DNA of 64,000 bases from positions 7,357,908 to 7,421,907 of the forward strand of contig NC_033641.1 of NCBI RefSeq assembly GCF_001540865.1. Reading direction: 5' to 3'. The notes under the pieces are model-generated. The model was not told the DNA's origin, did not search any database, and saw only the letters and a list, made by a program, of their open reading frames with translations. This DNA comes from Ananas comosus (lineage: Eukaryota > Streptophyta > Magnoliopsida > Poales > Bromeliaceae). Shown here one piece after another: positions 1 through 11,900 of this stretch (positions within the stretch are counted from its first letter, which is position 1; the number at the start of each line of letters is the position of its first letter). Position numbers and translations under genes: made by a program.

Positions 1-2164
1 CTACGAATAAATAATTGGATATACAACAGTATGTTTGTGAATTCGAGTAAAGTTCGATGTTAGAGTACCAACTCCGTATCTACTAGCTTGCATGATTTGG
101 CCTCTGTGAAATCTTTAATGATAAGCCATCTTTATAGTGGACGCTTCTTGATATCAGATGGCACATTTACTACACAATGCTCAGTATGAAAGTTGTGAAA
201 TCTTACCAAAACAACTATAAGTCGAAAGCCACAGCTTGGAGTCTCTTGGAGGTTATCGCTTGTTTGATCGCGTTTCTAATGGATTGAACAATATTTTCAG
301 ATTTTAAGACATTACGCAGGGCAACAAACTTTTTTTTTTATATTTGAATTAATGCGGAGCATTTGTAATTGTACTTCAATTATTTTATTATATTATTAAA
401 GGCATAGATAAAATAATGACGCCTTATATTATTTATTTAAACGGTGCGAGTTCCACTTTTGCATAGTTCAAATAAATTATTGATAATGCTGGAAGAAGCA
501 AAGCATTACAAATTTATTTAGCGGAGCGGTAGCAGTTTCATACAAGACGTTGCCTTCATATCTTACTATGCTGCAGAGTACTAATCATGGAATTATTTGG
601 CGGCTGTGATCATGATCGCCATCAGATAGGTATTTTATGTCAGTTTTCATTTTGCATCTTTCTATTCATGGATTGACGATTCGTTCGGGCGCCAGATGTG
701 ACGCATTGATGCACATACTGTATGCAAATACGGAAACCATGTATAGATAGCGACGGCTATCGATGCGAATTATAGTATTTTTTCTTAGCTTTGCCAATTT
801 GACGAAGCGAGAAAATTGGTTGGAACTTGCCGTTGCGTTTTACTACACTTAGTGGCATTATTTATATTATACGCAATCGACCGCGTTTGTTTTTATATCT
901 TGATAATTAGTGGCTTAAAGGAAATAGTGCCTGAGTTATATCCTACTCAACTAGGACATGCACACCGGTTGTCTTCGACACATGAAGCCAAAATATGCTC
1001 TAACGCGTTTAAAATGATCATTAATTAGAAAAATGTTTATAGTATCGCAGTGGTCCAACGTCGAGCATAGAAATATTATAGAACTGAATAAGAGTACTGC
1101 GCGATAGCATGTAGGATCGTGGAAGTGGCCCGGCGATGAGCTCGAAGTATACATAAGCGTATTACGACATCGGCATTTGATGAGAGTCGAGTTTTCGAGT
1201 TGAAGACTACAAATATGTCGAGAGTTTAAATGGGTACTAAGGCTATCGTGCTCTCCAGTAATACTTTTGCACAGGAACTTTTTATCAATAAACTGAATAG
1301 TTATTTTGTAAAGCGTGCGATGAAAATGGTTGAAAGTATGATGGCCACGCTTAGCACAATAAAATACAAAGTCGGATTACAGTGAATTATGTGACGGCCG
1401 GGACACAATTGGTATATCGATTTGAGACGTATTGGTTTGAGTCCAAACAGGACACTCTATTTACAATGTTACATTAATACAAGCGTATTGTAATTGCTGT
1501 CAGAATTCAAGCTAACGGGCATCTTTTGCTGCATATTTTTAGCAGTTTGCCATAAAAAAGTAATTTCCAAACTAAGAATTAGCATTTAATCATAGTCTTT
1601 GTTCCCATTGTATACTTAAGTGTTATCTGCCCATACATACGCATCGCTTTTCCATTCCAGTTACAGACAGGCTACTGCCACGACCCCTGCCCACCAATTG
1701 TACCGCTCCAGTAAAAGAAACTGCGACAACGATTCAACACGTATTTGTAATATAATGACGCCACCAAGTGAGTACTACGAACAAAATGCAGCATTTTATA
1801 GCATCACAGGTTCATTATAGAAATACCTGTCCACAGAATACAAGAGATGTCACAATAGGACGTGACGTAGACGTGATTACCTAACTTACTAGTATTTATA
1901 AATGTTAATATTCCCAATTTTAAGACGCTATTTGCCTAATATGTTACTAAGACAAATGCTTTAAAATTGCAACATGTTAGATCTAGAGGGGCGTAGGACT
2001 GTTGATGAGTCCTGCCTACAGGCAACATTCTTACATAGTCTTCATTTATCACGACTGTACAAGTTGAGAGGAAGAATTATTTCTCTATAAATTTATGCTT
2101 TAGTATTAATCATATAAATGTTTTGCAACTATTTTTTGTCAACTGTAGGATATCCTAGCGTCTC
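1..2164. other. Unassigned non-coding stretch
   Basis: No reading frame here looks like a protein: all frames are cut by stops every few dozen codons and no family motif can be read. There is no clear terminal repeat, poly(A) tail or tandem array. Because a decayed plant mobile domain gene begins just to the right, this may be its old 5' flank or part of the transposon that carried it, but that is inference only. Confidence 0.4.
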
Positions 2165-2778
2165 AGCTTCGTAGACATCGGCCCAAATTGAACCAGTGGA
2201 TTATGGATCATCAAACGGTCATTAATTTGCTACGACAGTCGGTATTATTACGGCATTCTCGGACTAAAGGCGTTTGCAGCTCGATCAGTCTCTATTGGAC
2301 TCTCGGTCGAGAGATAGGCGAGAGACCCATACCTCCACTTACCGCCACGGTGAACATGGCGCATTACACTTCAGTATTCGTTATTTCAGATCTGTGTCAA
2401 TGGAGTCGCGCCTGTCACGGGAGTTACACATAGAATCCTGTTGTGATAGTAATTTATCAGACCTTTAGGGGTATGTGCTGATGGTCATCCGAGACTGGTC
2501 AGATTGAATAGATGGGATATCCAGCACTTCCATCATTATATCATTTGAATGTCCGCTGATTAGTTGCAACACAGCCCGTCAACATATATGTTATATCAGA
2601 ATGCTGTAGATCTGTTTCAAACACACAGGAGTATAGAGATTCATCTTAAGTGGCTACACCTTTCGGCGGATTTTGAGCATTGGTGGTTTAGCCTGGGTCG
2701 CAGCATTGCTACTTTTTATCGCGATATTGGGAACGGCGTCTTAACACACTGGAACCTTTGCAAATTGCAAGTTCGATT
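2165..2778 (+). pseudogene. MAIN-like plant mobile domain (PMD) pseudogene, N-terminal half
   Basis: Translating across several frameshifts gives the ordered landmarks of the PMD family (MAIN/MAIL and the so-called protein phosphatase 7 long-form homologs). Around 2265-2335 one frame reads RRLQLDQSLLDS then ETHT, matching the family block that ends in a Trp/Arg-rich ETHTFHLP. At about 2405-2440 another frame reads CVNGVAPVTG, matching the L-P-I/V-D-G-x-x-V-T-G block. At 2640-2755 a third reads IHLKWLHLSADFEHW then SLGRSIATFYRDIGN, matching the WLPLL-DF...SWGSA-LA-LYR block. Frame changes and stops show that it no longer codes. The PMD occurs in host nuclear proteins that silence transposons and in proteins carried by transposable elements; which of the two this was cannot be told. 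The C-terminal half follows at 5746-7270. Confidence 0.8.
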
Positions 2779-5620
2779 TGTTGGATTATTTCGGAGCTTT
2801 TCCACACTTGGTGGAGGTGTAGAATTTTTTCCGAGCCTAAAAGTTCGAAAACTGAATTTGTGGACAAGTCCTGAGAGTTTTTACGTCGGGACGGCCTGAA
2901 CGGATGAGACCGGCTCTCCCCGTGAGCGAGTTTAGGAGCCTATGAGGCAACCGTCCCTGGCAGGCGAGAGCCGGTCCCCGAGCGCGTTATTTCGCAGTGA
3001 AGTGATACCGGTCACCGGCAAGGAGAGACCGCGTTCGTCCGAACGTGTTTTCGGATAGCAGCGAGAGACCGTCCCCGGGAGATGACGGCCCTCTGGCGAA
3101 AACTCCAAACCCGGACTGATGCAAATGATTTTTGAGGGGCCTGGTAGGATTTATTTACATTTAGATGGGTTATAGCATTTTTTTTCCCCTCTCCCCCTCT
3201 TTCATTTTCTCATTCTCATTCTAATCCCTACACTTCCTAGAGAGAGAAAGAAGAAGAAAAGAGAGTAAGAAGGAGAGGAGCTAAGCTTGAGGCGAGCTTG
3301 AGAGCATTCAACTCCATTCTCTTTTTCCACCTTTGCAAGCTTTGAGCTTGCTTTGTAAGCTTGGGGTGGCCAATCTTCAACCTAGAAGATTGGAGCTTTT
3401 TTTCTGGAGATCTTTGGGAGTTATATTAGATTCTACCCTTTGACTTGATTTGTAGGTTTACACCATTTTGAACTAAAATGAATTAGTGTATTTTGGCTTT
3501 TTGATCTAGCTTTGAAGGCTAATTGATGGTCATTGAACTTCAAAATTGGGTGTTTATGGGTTCTACTTTCTTTTGAGAGCTTTAGAAGAGATTCTTGCTT
3601 GAGTTGAATTTTGCTGTTTGCTTCTAGAATGATGTTGATTTATGTTGGGTAAATCCCTCGTATCTCTTCGCTTGCATCACGTTTTAGTGTACTGAGGCTC
3701 TGGACAACTCGTTCTCGGAATCGAAGGAAGCACGCGACGTTCGTGGTATTGGCCCTAGCATTACAATATGAGAAATGCTTCATATTTGTGTTAAATGTTT
3801 CGTAAAGTTAAAATTCTGCATTTTTATATTAAATGTATTTATAGGAAAATTCAAAAACCCCCCTGTTGTTTCGGCATTCTCACTTTGCTACACTTGTTTA
3901 AAATGTATCAATTTACCCCCTTGTATATTTTTCTCTGTTCGGAAGCTGTTTTCGTTTAATATTTCGTTAAATTATGATACAAAAACTTCAGATAACCATC
4001 TAATTTACTCGAATAGTCACATTTTATATCCTTTATTTTAACTTTGCACTGATTTAAAAAAAAATAATAATAAAATTGATAACAAAAATAAACGAAACCA
4101 CAGGGGGCAAATTGAACGTTTTAAAACACAGCGTACAAAGTGAGAATGCCACGAAACCACAGGGGTGTTTTTGTAATTTTTTCTATTATTATGTATTTTA
4201 TAATGCATTAACATGCATAGATTATGTAGTAAATTTTGGACCTCTATATATAGAGAGACATCATGGTGCTACATTCTAGTTGAGACTGAAATTATCAATC
4301 CTATTATGAAAACGAAACTTGCTTTCATGCATCTTCAAATACATAATACCAATGTGACATTAGGATTTTTGGAAGCCTGAGAGGTTTAGGACTTAGATGA
4401 TAGGAGATTGCCAATAGTCATAAGAGCATTGGGGCCGAGGCATAGTGCAGCATAATTAATGTTTAATTGGTAATATGATTAGTGTTGGAGCTTAAAGTGT
4501 CATAAGAGGCATAAGCAAGTGGTGTTGGACTTCACATTTATGACTTTGAAATAGACCTTCGGCAGCTAGCGACTATACCATGTTAGAGACATGAGGATTG
4601 GAGTATTGAGACAATGACGCTTGCTTGTTTGCCATTTGTGCTCATTCGCACAACTGTGAGGTCGCTCCCCAAAGCCGGCACTCTGGAGTTGGCCTAAATG
4701 CGACTTTTTGTTCGCTCGTCGCGTATTGAGACGCCTACGGGTCGAGTGGAACAGAACATCCCATGGGTAGATGTCGGCTACGACAGAGCATGTAGGCGGC
4801 ACAAGCGACTACTTGGACGAATTTAATTGGAATGAAAATCGATTCGCGTTGAGAATGCAATGATACTACTGATAGCTAGTAGATGATTACTTAGATGTTT
4901 TTGGCATAGTGTTGGACATGATGTATATTGGTTGCAATGATAGAATTCTACATATGGCATGACAAAGGTTTAACACATTAAACTAGTGCCATTGACTTAA
5001 TTGTAATGATAGATAGATGTACATTTTTGTCGACAATCATGCTTACTTGAGAACAGTAGACTAAGCATTTCAATATGTTTCATTCAGCCAGTGTTATTTA
5101 CATACTCTTATTGTTATTATTATTATCTTACTTACCTTTATTTTTGGGGCCTAGTGGAGCATGAGCGAGGTCAGTAATTGCCACTGGGAACATATAATTA
5201 TAGTTCTCACCCTCGTTTTGTTCGATGTTTTGTAGAGCCTTCCAGCAGGGAGAGGCCAGGAATCTTGGAAAGGTATTCGCTCGGGCTAGCGTGCTTACCG
5301 AGGGATGTTCGAGAGTGTGTCTATCTCTCGTGTTTTCTTTTTGTGAAGGGTTGAGATGTTACCGTATATGTATAGAGACCACGCATTTTTAATAGAAGCA
5401 GATATTGTAACTACGTATGTTTACTTTTCATGGTTTAGTTATGCTCTTTTCCTATTGTTTAGAAGATAGAATATACTCTGCTATCATATCATCTAGTTTT
5501 GCTCATTTCGTTCTATTTATTCTGCTATTTAGCTTCGCTTTTATCTAGACGCATTATAGTGCTGTAGACATATGGCGGTCGTGAACGCAATCCGGGAGGC
5601 CTCGGCGGTCCGCGGGGCGT
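2779..5620. mobile_element. Probable solo LTR of a Ty3/gypsy element splitting the PMD gene
   Basis: The block separates two consecutive pieces of the PMD pseudogene: the left piece ends in LCKLQVR and the right resumes with IWAW, adjacent in the family. It has LTR-like composition: a GC-rich start (2880-3100), a pyrimidine-rich then AG-rich leader (3180-3300), a segment at 4640-4800 with 'GGTCGCTCCCC' and 'ACGCCTACGGGTCGAGTGG', and an end at 5570-5620 with 'GGGAGGCCTCGGCGGTC' and 'GCGGGGCG', which resembles the 3' part of Tekay/del-type LTRs as I remember them. No coding for gag or pol lies inside. A left edge at TGTTGG (2779) is a guess, the right edge is soft and no target duplication was found, so the solo-LTR call is moderate. 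A MITE is nested at 3842-4185. Confidence 0.45.
3842..4185. mobile_element. MITE with about 45-bp terminal inverted repeats
   Basis: The left end reads TAGGAAAATT, then a run of C, then GGCATTCTCACTTTG. The right end is its reverse complement: CAAAGTGAGAATGCC, then a GAAACCACAGGGG block, then TTTTTCTA. A second weaker pair (TTACCCCC near 3913 against AGGGGGCAAA near 4103) lies inside, so most of the element folds on itself. It is 344 bp long and non-coding. It lies inside the LTR-like block, so it arrived later than that block. No target duplication was found. Confidence 0.7.
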
Positions 5621-5745
5621 AAAGGATCATTAAGAGAAGGTCGAATGCTGTTGTTTGCGCATTTAAGACAGTAATATATAATAATTGTTATTAAAACTCT
5701 CCTATTTAATTTAAGTCGAATTTTTTATAATTTAATTTATAGATT

Positions 5746-7270
5746 TGGGCATGGTGACCATCTATCATGCTCGGCGCCTACTGCGTGATGCTATTGCCGA
5801 ATTGGCTGATTGGTCCTTTGGGTGCGCGTGTATAACATTAAATATATAATATTACATTTCTTTATTACTTTGAACTAAACTACTTTTCAATAGTATCTGG
5901 TACGTAATGCGCGGTTTACGTTTTGGGGCCAACTTAGGACGACCTGATATAGAGTCTATAGAGATGAGCATAGATCCGCACGAGATATTACAGTACATGC
6001 AATCAACCATCTTATTCAATATTCAATCGTTTATTAATGCATTCTGCGACTTATATTGCTTTTTTATCAATCCTACTATGGCCATTTACATGGCGGCCGT
6101 ACACAGATGCTGTATTAGAGGTGCTACCAGCATTCTGTGTACAGGGCAGTGAGGTATGGCGATCGCGGACCACGCTGATTTGTTTTCATATCGTCGAGCT
6201 TCACGTGCCCGATCGAGTCCTTCGGCAGTTTGGTCTCCTGCAGCATATACCTATTCATGTGGAGACCATCCGTCGCTTCACATCTCAGGGGCGGCCAGAT
6301 GAGCATTGGGGCCACTTTCATGCTGCACACATCGAGAGATGGGGGTAGCGATTACAGGCTATTATTGACCAGGATCCGATTGTCGGTGATAACCCGGTAC
6401 AGGCGACCTCTATATATATGGAGTGGTATTGGCAGATTACGAGAAGATGGATTTCTCGTCCAGTACAGCGTCCACCATTGACATACCACCCTCGCGGCCA
6501 GACCGAGAGAGCACTGGTACGATCACTCATATGTTAATTTTTTATATACATTATCTTATAGTTAATATATAATGCATCTAATGAGTTTTTTTTCTATAAT
6601 GCAGGTGGACGCATTACGACAGGCTCAAATGGGCATCAGAGGGCTAGTTCATGATCGACCTTCTTATGATGCGATGATAGAGACATTGACGAGCATGGAT
6701 GTCCAGATTGAGTCAGTACTGGAGTACATTCCTTCCATACCTGTCGCCGCTGATGTTGGAGGTCGAGATTTTGGTCAACCCTCGACATCGGGTCATCACA
6801 GGAGACACTCACCGACATCGACTGGATCATACTCGAGATCGTGCCTACGAGTATCACCATCTCCATCTCCTAGTGATGTTGCAGATTTGCCCGCCGCCCC
6901 TAGATTTACTTTATTGCTGCTAGACTTGGATTTACTTCCGCCGCCAGTCTCTCGAGAGCACTTTAGATCAGTCTACTCTCGACGTCATGTCGCGTCATCA
7001 TCACAGGCCCGCCTAGCATCTACACCGGCCATTATCGAGGGTGATCGACCTGAGCCAGAGGAGACTCAGGCGATTCCGGAGCATACCGAGGGCATTATCA
7101 TTGCGGATCTCGATGAGATGGTTGGTATCGAGGCTCTTGATGATGTACCTATTGCCGAGCTTGATGTACAGGGTGGCCGTAGACGTGGACCTGGCCGTGG
7201 CCGAGGACGTGGCCGAGGACGTCGAGGGAGAGGAAGTCCGTGCATGTCGTCGTATGGGGTCACATCCTAG
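5746..7270 (+). pseudogene. MAIN-like plant mobile domain pseudogene, C-terminal half with Arg-Gly-rich tail
   Basis: The piece resumes after an acceptor-like TTATAG with IWAW (5746-5757), the conserved Trp motif of the PMD. The best exon, about 6073-6518, reads WRPYTDAVLEVLPAFC, then VWRSRTTLICFHIVE, then PDRVLRQFGLLQ and WYWQITRRWI, the classical C-terminal PMD blocks. One stop codon (TAG at 6346-6348) interrupts it. After a GT (6519) to AG (6604) intron, the last exon 6605-7270 starts VDALRQAQMGIRG, is Ser/Pro-rich in the middle and ends in a GRGRGRGRGRRGRG-type nuclear-protein tail. Frame breaks upstream and the internal stop make it a pseudogene, though the last exon is open over 222 codons. 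Confidence 0.8.
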
Positions 7271-7402
7271 ATCCCCAATTCCCACCGCTGCGGCTACCCC
7301 GCGCGCGATTTCGTATGCGGACACCGTCCTCATCATCTTCGCGCACCACCACTTAAACCCCTATCCCCAAACCCCACCACCATCGACGCCTCCTCCTCCT
7401 CC

Positions 7403-7562
7403 ATGGAAGGTGGAAAATCACAAAGTAAACCCTCACCTTTCCCTAAATCCCACCTCGTTCCCTTTAATGCGCATCTCAATTTTGCGCGAAATGCCCTGAG
7501 ATTTCTTAAATTTGTCGTGCAGGTCCCATCAAATCGGTGGCCATTGTTGGCGCTGGAGTTAG
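7403..7562 (+). pseudogene. Two-exon stub of an FAD/NAD(P)-binding protein (flavin monooxygenase-like start)
   Basis: A start codon in good context (CCATGG) opens an exon 7403-7424 coding MEGGKSQ. A GTAAAC donor follows, then an acceptor GTGCAG at 7517-7522. The second exon 7523-7562 continues in phase with SPIKSVAIVGAGV and ends at AG before a GT. VAIVGAG is the beta-strand plus glycine-loop start of a Rossmann dinucleotide-binding fold, as at the N-terminus of flavin-containing monooxygenases. No further exon (which should carry the next SGLxAA part) is seen before TELO2 begins 1.4 kb away, and repeats start by 7660. It is therefore either the cut-off 5' end of a lost gene or a fragment carried by a transposon. 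The C-rich stretch before the start (7290-7400) looks like a plant 5' leader. Confidence 0.5.
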
Positions 7563-7795
7563 GTTGATTTGATTCCCTGTCTTTTTCCTTTTTTTTTGTG
7601 TGAAAAATTTGAGCTGTTCATGAGTGTTTTACTTAAGTTGAGCTACACTGGAATGTCTCTTTTTGGTCCCTGTATTATCCCACTATTGCAATTTGGTCCC
7701 TGCACTTTTAGCTGAAATCATTTAGTCCCTGAACTTTTGCATTTATATAACTGTTAAAATTTGTATATTCTTAGTTTTGTTGTAATGCGATGACC

Positions 7796-8110
7796 TTTTT
7801 ATCCAGTTGACTGTATTTTGTTATTCCACTCGTGATGTTGTGTTTCTCGTTTGAATATTTCTTATCGTGAAAAAACTTGCCTCAAACTTGTTGAAATTGG
7901 CAGCAAAATTGATTTTGCCTCAATCTGGTACTGTTTGCTTCATATTTGTATATTTGTAAGTATTTTGTTTGATATTTTTATCTAGTTGATTGTATTTTGT
8001 TATTTCACTCGTGATGTTGTGTTTCTCGTTTGAATATTTCTTATCGTGAAAAAACTTACCTCAAACTTGTTGAAATAGGCGCTAGAATTGAGCTCAACCT
8101 GGTACTGGTT
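7796..8110. repeat. Direct duplication, offset 179 bp
   Basis: Two copies of the same non-coding block lie in tandem: about 7796-7938 and about 7975-8110. Both contain TGTATTTTGTTATT, CTCGTGATGTTGTG, TTCTTATCGTGAAAAAACTT and CCTCAAACTTGTTGAAAT in the same order with an offset of 179 bp. The second copy runs directly into the palindrome cluster at 8109. No coding sense is seen. Confidence 0.85.
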
Positions 8111-8690
8111 GCACTAAAGGCGGTGAATGGTTCACCGCCTTTAGTGCAAACTCTAGAAACCCGAAAAAAATGGCTAAGTCCTGGACTGGGTTCTTGTACA
8201 CAGATAAGACGGTGAACCATTCACCGTCTTTATGGCAGTAGATAAGACGGTAAACAATTCACCGTCTTTATGGACGGTAAACGATTCACCGTCTTATCTG
8301 TGTTTTAGCCCCACCACGACTTGGCCAAATTAGGGCAGGTGGCAATTTACTCTAAAGACGGCGAATAGTTCACCGCCTAATTAAGACGGTGAACCACTCA
8401 CCGTCTTATCTGTGTTTTAGGTCCCCTCTCGAGGACTTGGCGAAATTAGGCTGGCTAGGTAGAATGGCCTATGACAAGATAAGAAGGTAAACTATTTACC
8501 GCCTTTGTGAAGACGGTAAATGAGTGACCGTCTTCTCTAGGCACCTTGCGCCACGCGGGGAATTGCTGAGAAGGCGGTAGGGTGCGCGGGGAATTGCTGA
8601 AAAGGCGGTATGGTAGGCCTTGAGAAGACGGTCAACCATCTACCGCCTTCAAGACGTCTGCTTAAAGACGGTGAACGAGTCACCGTCTTT
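8109..8690. repeat. Cluster of ten short palindromes built on GGTGAA-nnn-TTCACC
   Basis: Ten hairpin-forming units lie in 580 bp: 8109-8149 (41 nt, 19-bp perfect arms), 8206-8230, 8244-8268, 8273-8293, 8354-8378, 8383-8407, 8481-8505, 8510-8534, 8625-8649 and 8665-8689. Most follow the form AAGACGGTGAA + 3 nt + TTCACCGTCTT, with the arm changing in step in several copies (ACGGT to GCGGT with the matching change opposite). The first three 25-bp units sit inside a larger inverted repeat with outer arms ACACAGATAAGACGG at 8198 and its complement ending at 8303. Between units there are direct repeats (8287-8332 and 8402-8453). It lies 250-830 bp upstream of the TELO2 start codon. Nature unknown: probably the core of a foldback transposon, possibly a source of small RNA. 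Confidence 0.85.
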
Positions 8691-8809
8691 ATGAGAAATG
8701 CTGACCTGGCGGCTGAGGTGGCGAGAGTAGGATTAGTTTCACAAATAAAATTTTCACAGGGTTAGTTTAGCAAATATGAAATTTCACAGGGTTATTTTCG
8801 AAAAATGTC

Positions 8810-8813
<4 letters not shown>

Positions 8814-8847
<34 letters not shown>

Positions 8848-8881
8848 CCCTACTGGCACGACGGCTCCAAGGTTATAAAAG
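8814..8881 (+). promoter_or_regulatory. Putative TELO2 core promoter: CT tract and TATA-like box
   Basis: An almost pure CT tract (8814-8845) is followed by TATAAAAG at 8874-8881, about 62 bp before the TELO2 ATG. Pyrimidine tracts near start sites are common in plants. The TATA match is good but would leave a leader of only 30-40 nt; transcription could instead begin further upstream with this tract in the 5' UTR. Confidence 0.4.
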
Positions 8882-8942
8882 ACAATAAATAAAAAAATAA
8901 AAAAAAGCACGGAGGTTTTTGAAGACCCCTTGCGTTCGTGCC

Positions 8943-11900
8943 ATGGAGAAGGAAGCAAAAGCGGGCGGCAGCGGCAGGGAGAGAGAGGAGCTCGAAACCC
9001 TAACCATAACGAAGGTCGCGGAGGTCTCCGCCGCGATCGATGGTGCGAAGCACGTCGACGAAGTGATCCGCGCCCTCCACTTCCCCGTCGATTCCCCGCT
9101 CGTCGCCGGTCCGTTCCCGCACAACCAATTTGATCCCTCACTCCTATCCTTTTCGATATCGTGGTAAATTCATGCGCTCTTGTTTGATTTGCAGGTGTGA
9201 TTCTTGATGAGCGCTCCAGAAATCAGGTGTGTGTTGATCTCGTGTGTTTCGTCTATTTATTGTTCTATCACGTATTGGGATTTCTCTTGAGCAGGTGTGT
9301 GTTAATCTCTTGAGCAGGTGTGTGTTCAACCTATGATTTATAACAGAACCGTCGGTAATTTGAATAGGAATCATTCATCCAACCATTAGAATTTCCTGAA
9401 AGTCAAAAGCATGCATCGGTTTTTATTTCTAATTCCTTTTGGTTCTTCCACTTTGATTTCTTGTCTTTCTTGGGATGTGCTCGAAGAACCCTTGAAAATC
9501 GACACTTTGAAAATGTTGCCTTGTTGTGCCGGTCATGTGTTGGACACGTTTTATATGCGGACACTCCACGGACATGTGTTCGCCATGTGCCCATGATTTT
9601 AAACACCCACTGCGTATACGAAGTGTGTTAATAGCATATCCAAAACAATCAAATATGACGAGTATATAAGAAGTAAATTTTCTATTAAATTGCATGTACT
9701 GTTTATTGTTGAAATAAATATTTGTGCTTATATTGCATCATTAATTCTTTCAATTGAATATATATGTTAACCTCTAAAGTAATATAGTTTAGTTTTATAT
9801 AACTGGTATTCAAGGAAGATGCATTGCTATCTATAGATGAGAAAAGCATAATAGGAATACTATGTCCAAAAACAATAAAAATGTATTGAGATATGGCTTT
9901 CTTAAAAAACAATGATATTCACTGGCCATGCCCTTGATGTCTCTGTTTCTTAATATTTTCAAAGTTGAGTTGCTGCATCTGAGTTGCATTTCTGGTGTCG
10001 CATGTCTGTGTTTTGAAGTGGAGACCGAGTCATGTTACACAAGGGTGTTGGTGAAGGTGCAATTTCACACTTTTCCTACTTTCACCAAAAACAAAAGGAA
10101 GTTCTGACTTGCACTGAAGCTTAAGTTTGCTTTGTGAGTTACTGCCAAAACAAACATGTTCTAATGGGACGATCTCAAATTTAATCTCGTATCTCTTGCA
10201 AAACTTATCACATATGAATCTGGCGATTTAAAATAAGATTTGATCCTACACTTCTGAATGTGCCCATGGATTTTTTTTTTTTTTTTTTTGCTACGATCTC
10301 TTCTATTGAAAAACTTCTATGGTGCTATATCTTGTGTTATTGCATTGTATTAACAGATGAAATCAAGTTTTCTCCTAAATTTTGGTTAATCAAAACTATA
10401 CTTAGTATACCTGCAGTCTCATTATTTTTGAAGTGGATAAACCTGCTTACAGTAAGTTATGACGGAAAGTTTTTCTTTCTTAACTAGGTAAAGGTTCTGA
10501 CATGATGAACATTAATCACATACAAGAGTAATGTTTGCATTTTCAACTAATACAGTGGTTTCCCTTTAGATCCTCAGTGTTGTACTTCCGAAGGATGGTG
10601 AAAGGAATTGTTGGAAAAATGCTTTCTATCGTGGTTCAGCATTTCCGGCATTGTCTAGGATCCTATTATACAGTAAGCTCACTTTAATGTTCGGATTAAG
10701 TTAAATACTTCGTTATGGTGGATTGTTTCTGATTTTAAATATAACGTACATGTCTGATGTCTCCTTTGATTATTTCAAAATATATTTTGGTGACTATTGT
10801 GGGCGCAATAGTTTTTTTGAATTTGCGTGATGTGGCAGTTGCCTTGGATTCATTGCCAAAATATCTTAATCCACAATATTTAGTAGTTCTATATTTAAGC
10901 TTTCCTCCATGCTTAAATTGACCACCTGACCATACTGGATTTTGGACTTCAAGCTTGGCCTGCACCCAGTTGGAATCATGGCTAATGTTGCCATGTCCCT
11001 TTTATTTTCTCTAGTGAAGATTGCATTTTCCTTCTCTTTTTCTTTATTTCCTTATCCTTCTTATCTTTCTAATTGTAGTTGCGGATGACAAAGTCAACCA
11101 GTGTCTTGACAGTCACCAGGAACTTACCCAGATCAAACCTGAAGCTTTGCATCTATGCTTTTCTACCAACTCCTTTGAGACCATTATCTTACAACAATCT
11201 TACCAAGGCGAACAGATGAAAAGAACCTAAATCAGCTTAAAAACCAAATTTTCAGCTTGAGAATGAGTGAATCTTAGGCTGCACCATCTTCCTAGTTACT
11301 GTCTAGTATTTCCAAGTTTCAACTAGGATGTTATACAGATTTAGCATATTTGATTTGTCACGAAGATTTTCTCTTTCATCTCTCTTCTAATTCCTATTTG
11401 CTCTTATAAATGTGCAGATGTTGCATCAAAATGGTTAGCTGACTTTCCTAAATTGGCAAGGAAGCAGGTTTATGATTCATTTTTCGTTGAAGGGCCGACA
11501 ACTGAAATAGTTCAAGCACTCGTTCCTTCTCTAAAGCAAAAAGGAAGCACTAAAGATGATTTTAATGTTATTTGCTCAAACATCGAAAGGTACTATTCTC
11601 ATGTTAATTATCAGATTGTAGATTTTGTGTTGAGATGCAATCATAGTGTTAACAATTAGTGCAGCATGGTCGATATTGGAAGACCTTATTATTGGACCAT
11701 AGGGCATTTAAGCGAAATATGTGAAGCAATTTTTATTTACTTATGCAGTTGTAGGTTGTTAATATTCGAGGGACCTTATCATCTATTCCCAATGGATTGT
11801 CTGATTAATTAACAACTGCTGAAATAGAGTACCATGAAAGCTGTTATTTCTTGCACATTTGGTGCAGTTACTTTTCGCTGATAATGAAAGTACTAATGTC

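Noticed and set aside
2188..2433. Independent small gene upstream
   Set aside because: The frame is one of three that must be joined to read the PMD blocks; it is part of the pseudogene.
7041..7499. 152-residue open frame overlapping the PMD last exon
   Set aside because: It is a different frame over the RG-rich coding repeat (6605-7270) and continues into the leader-like C-rich stretch; no independent support.
8109..8690. CRISPR-like array of regular repeats
   Set aside because: The units are palindromes with variable spacing and related spacers, in a plant nuclear genome; no cas gene or unique spacers.
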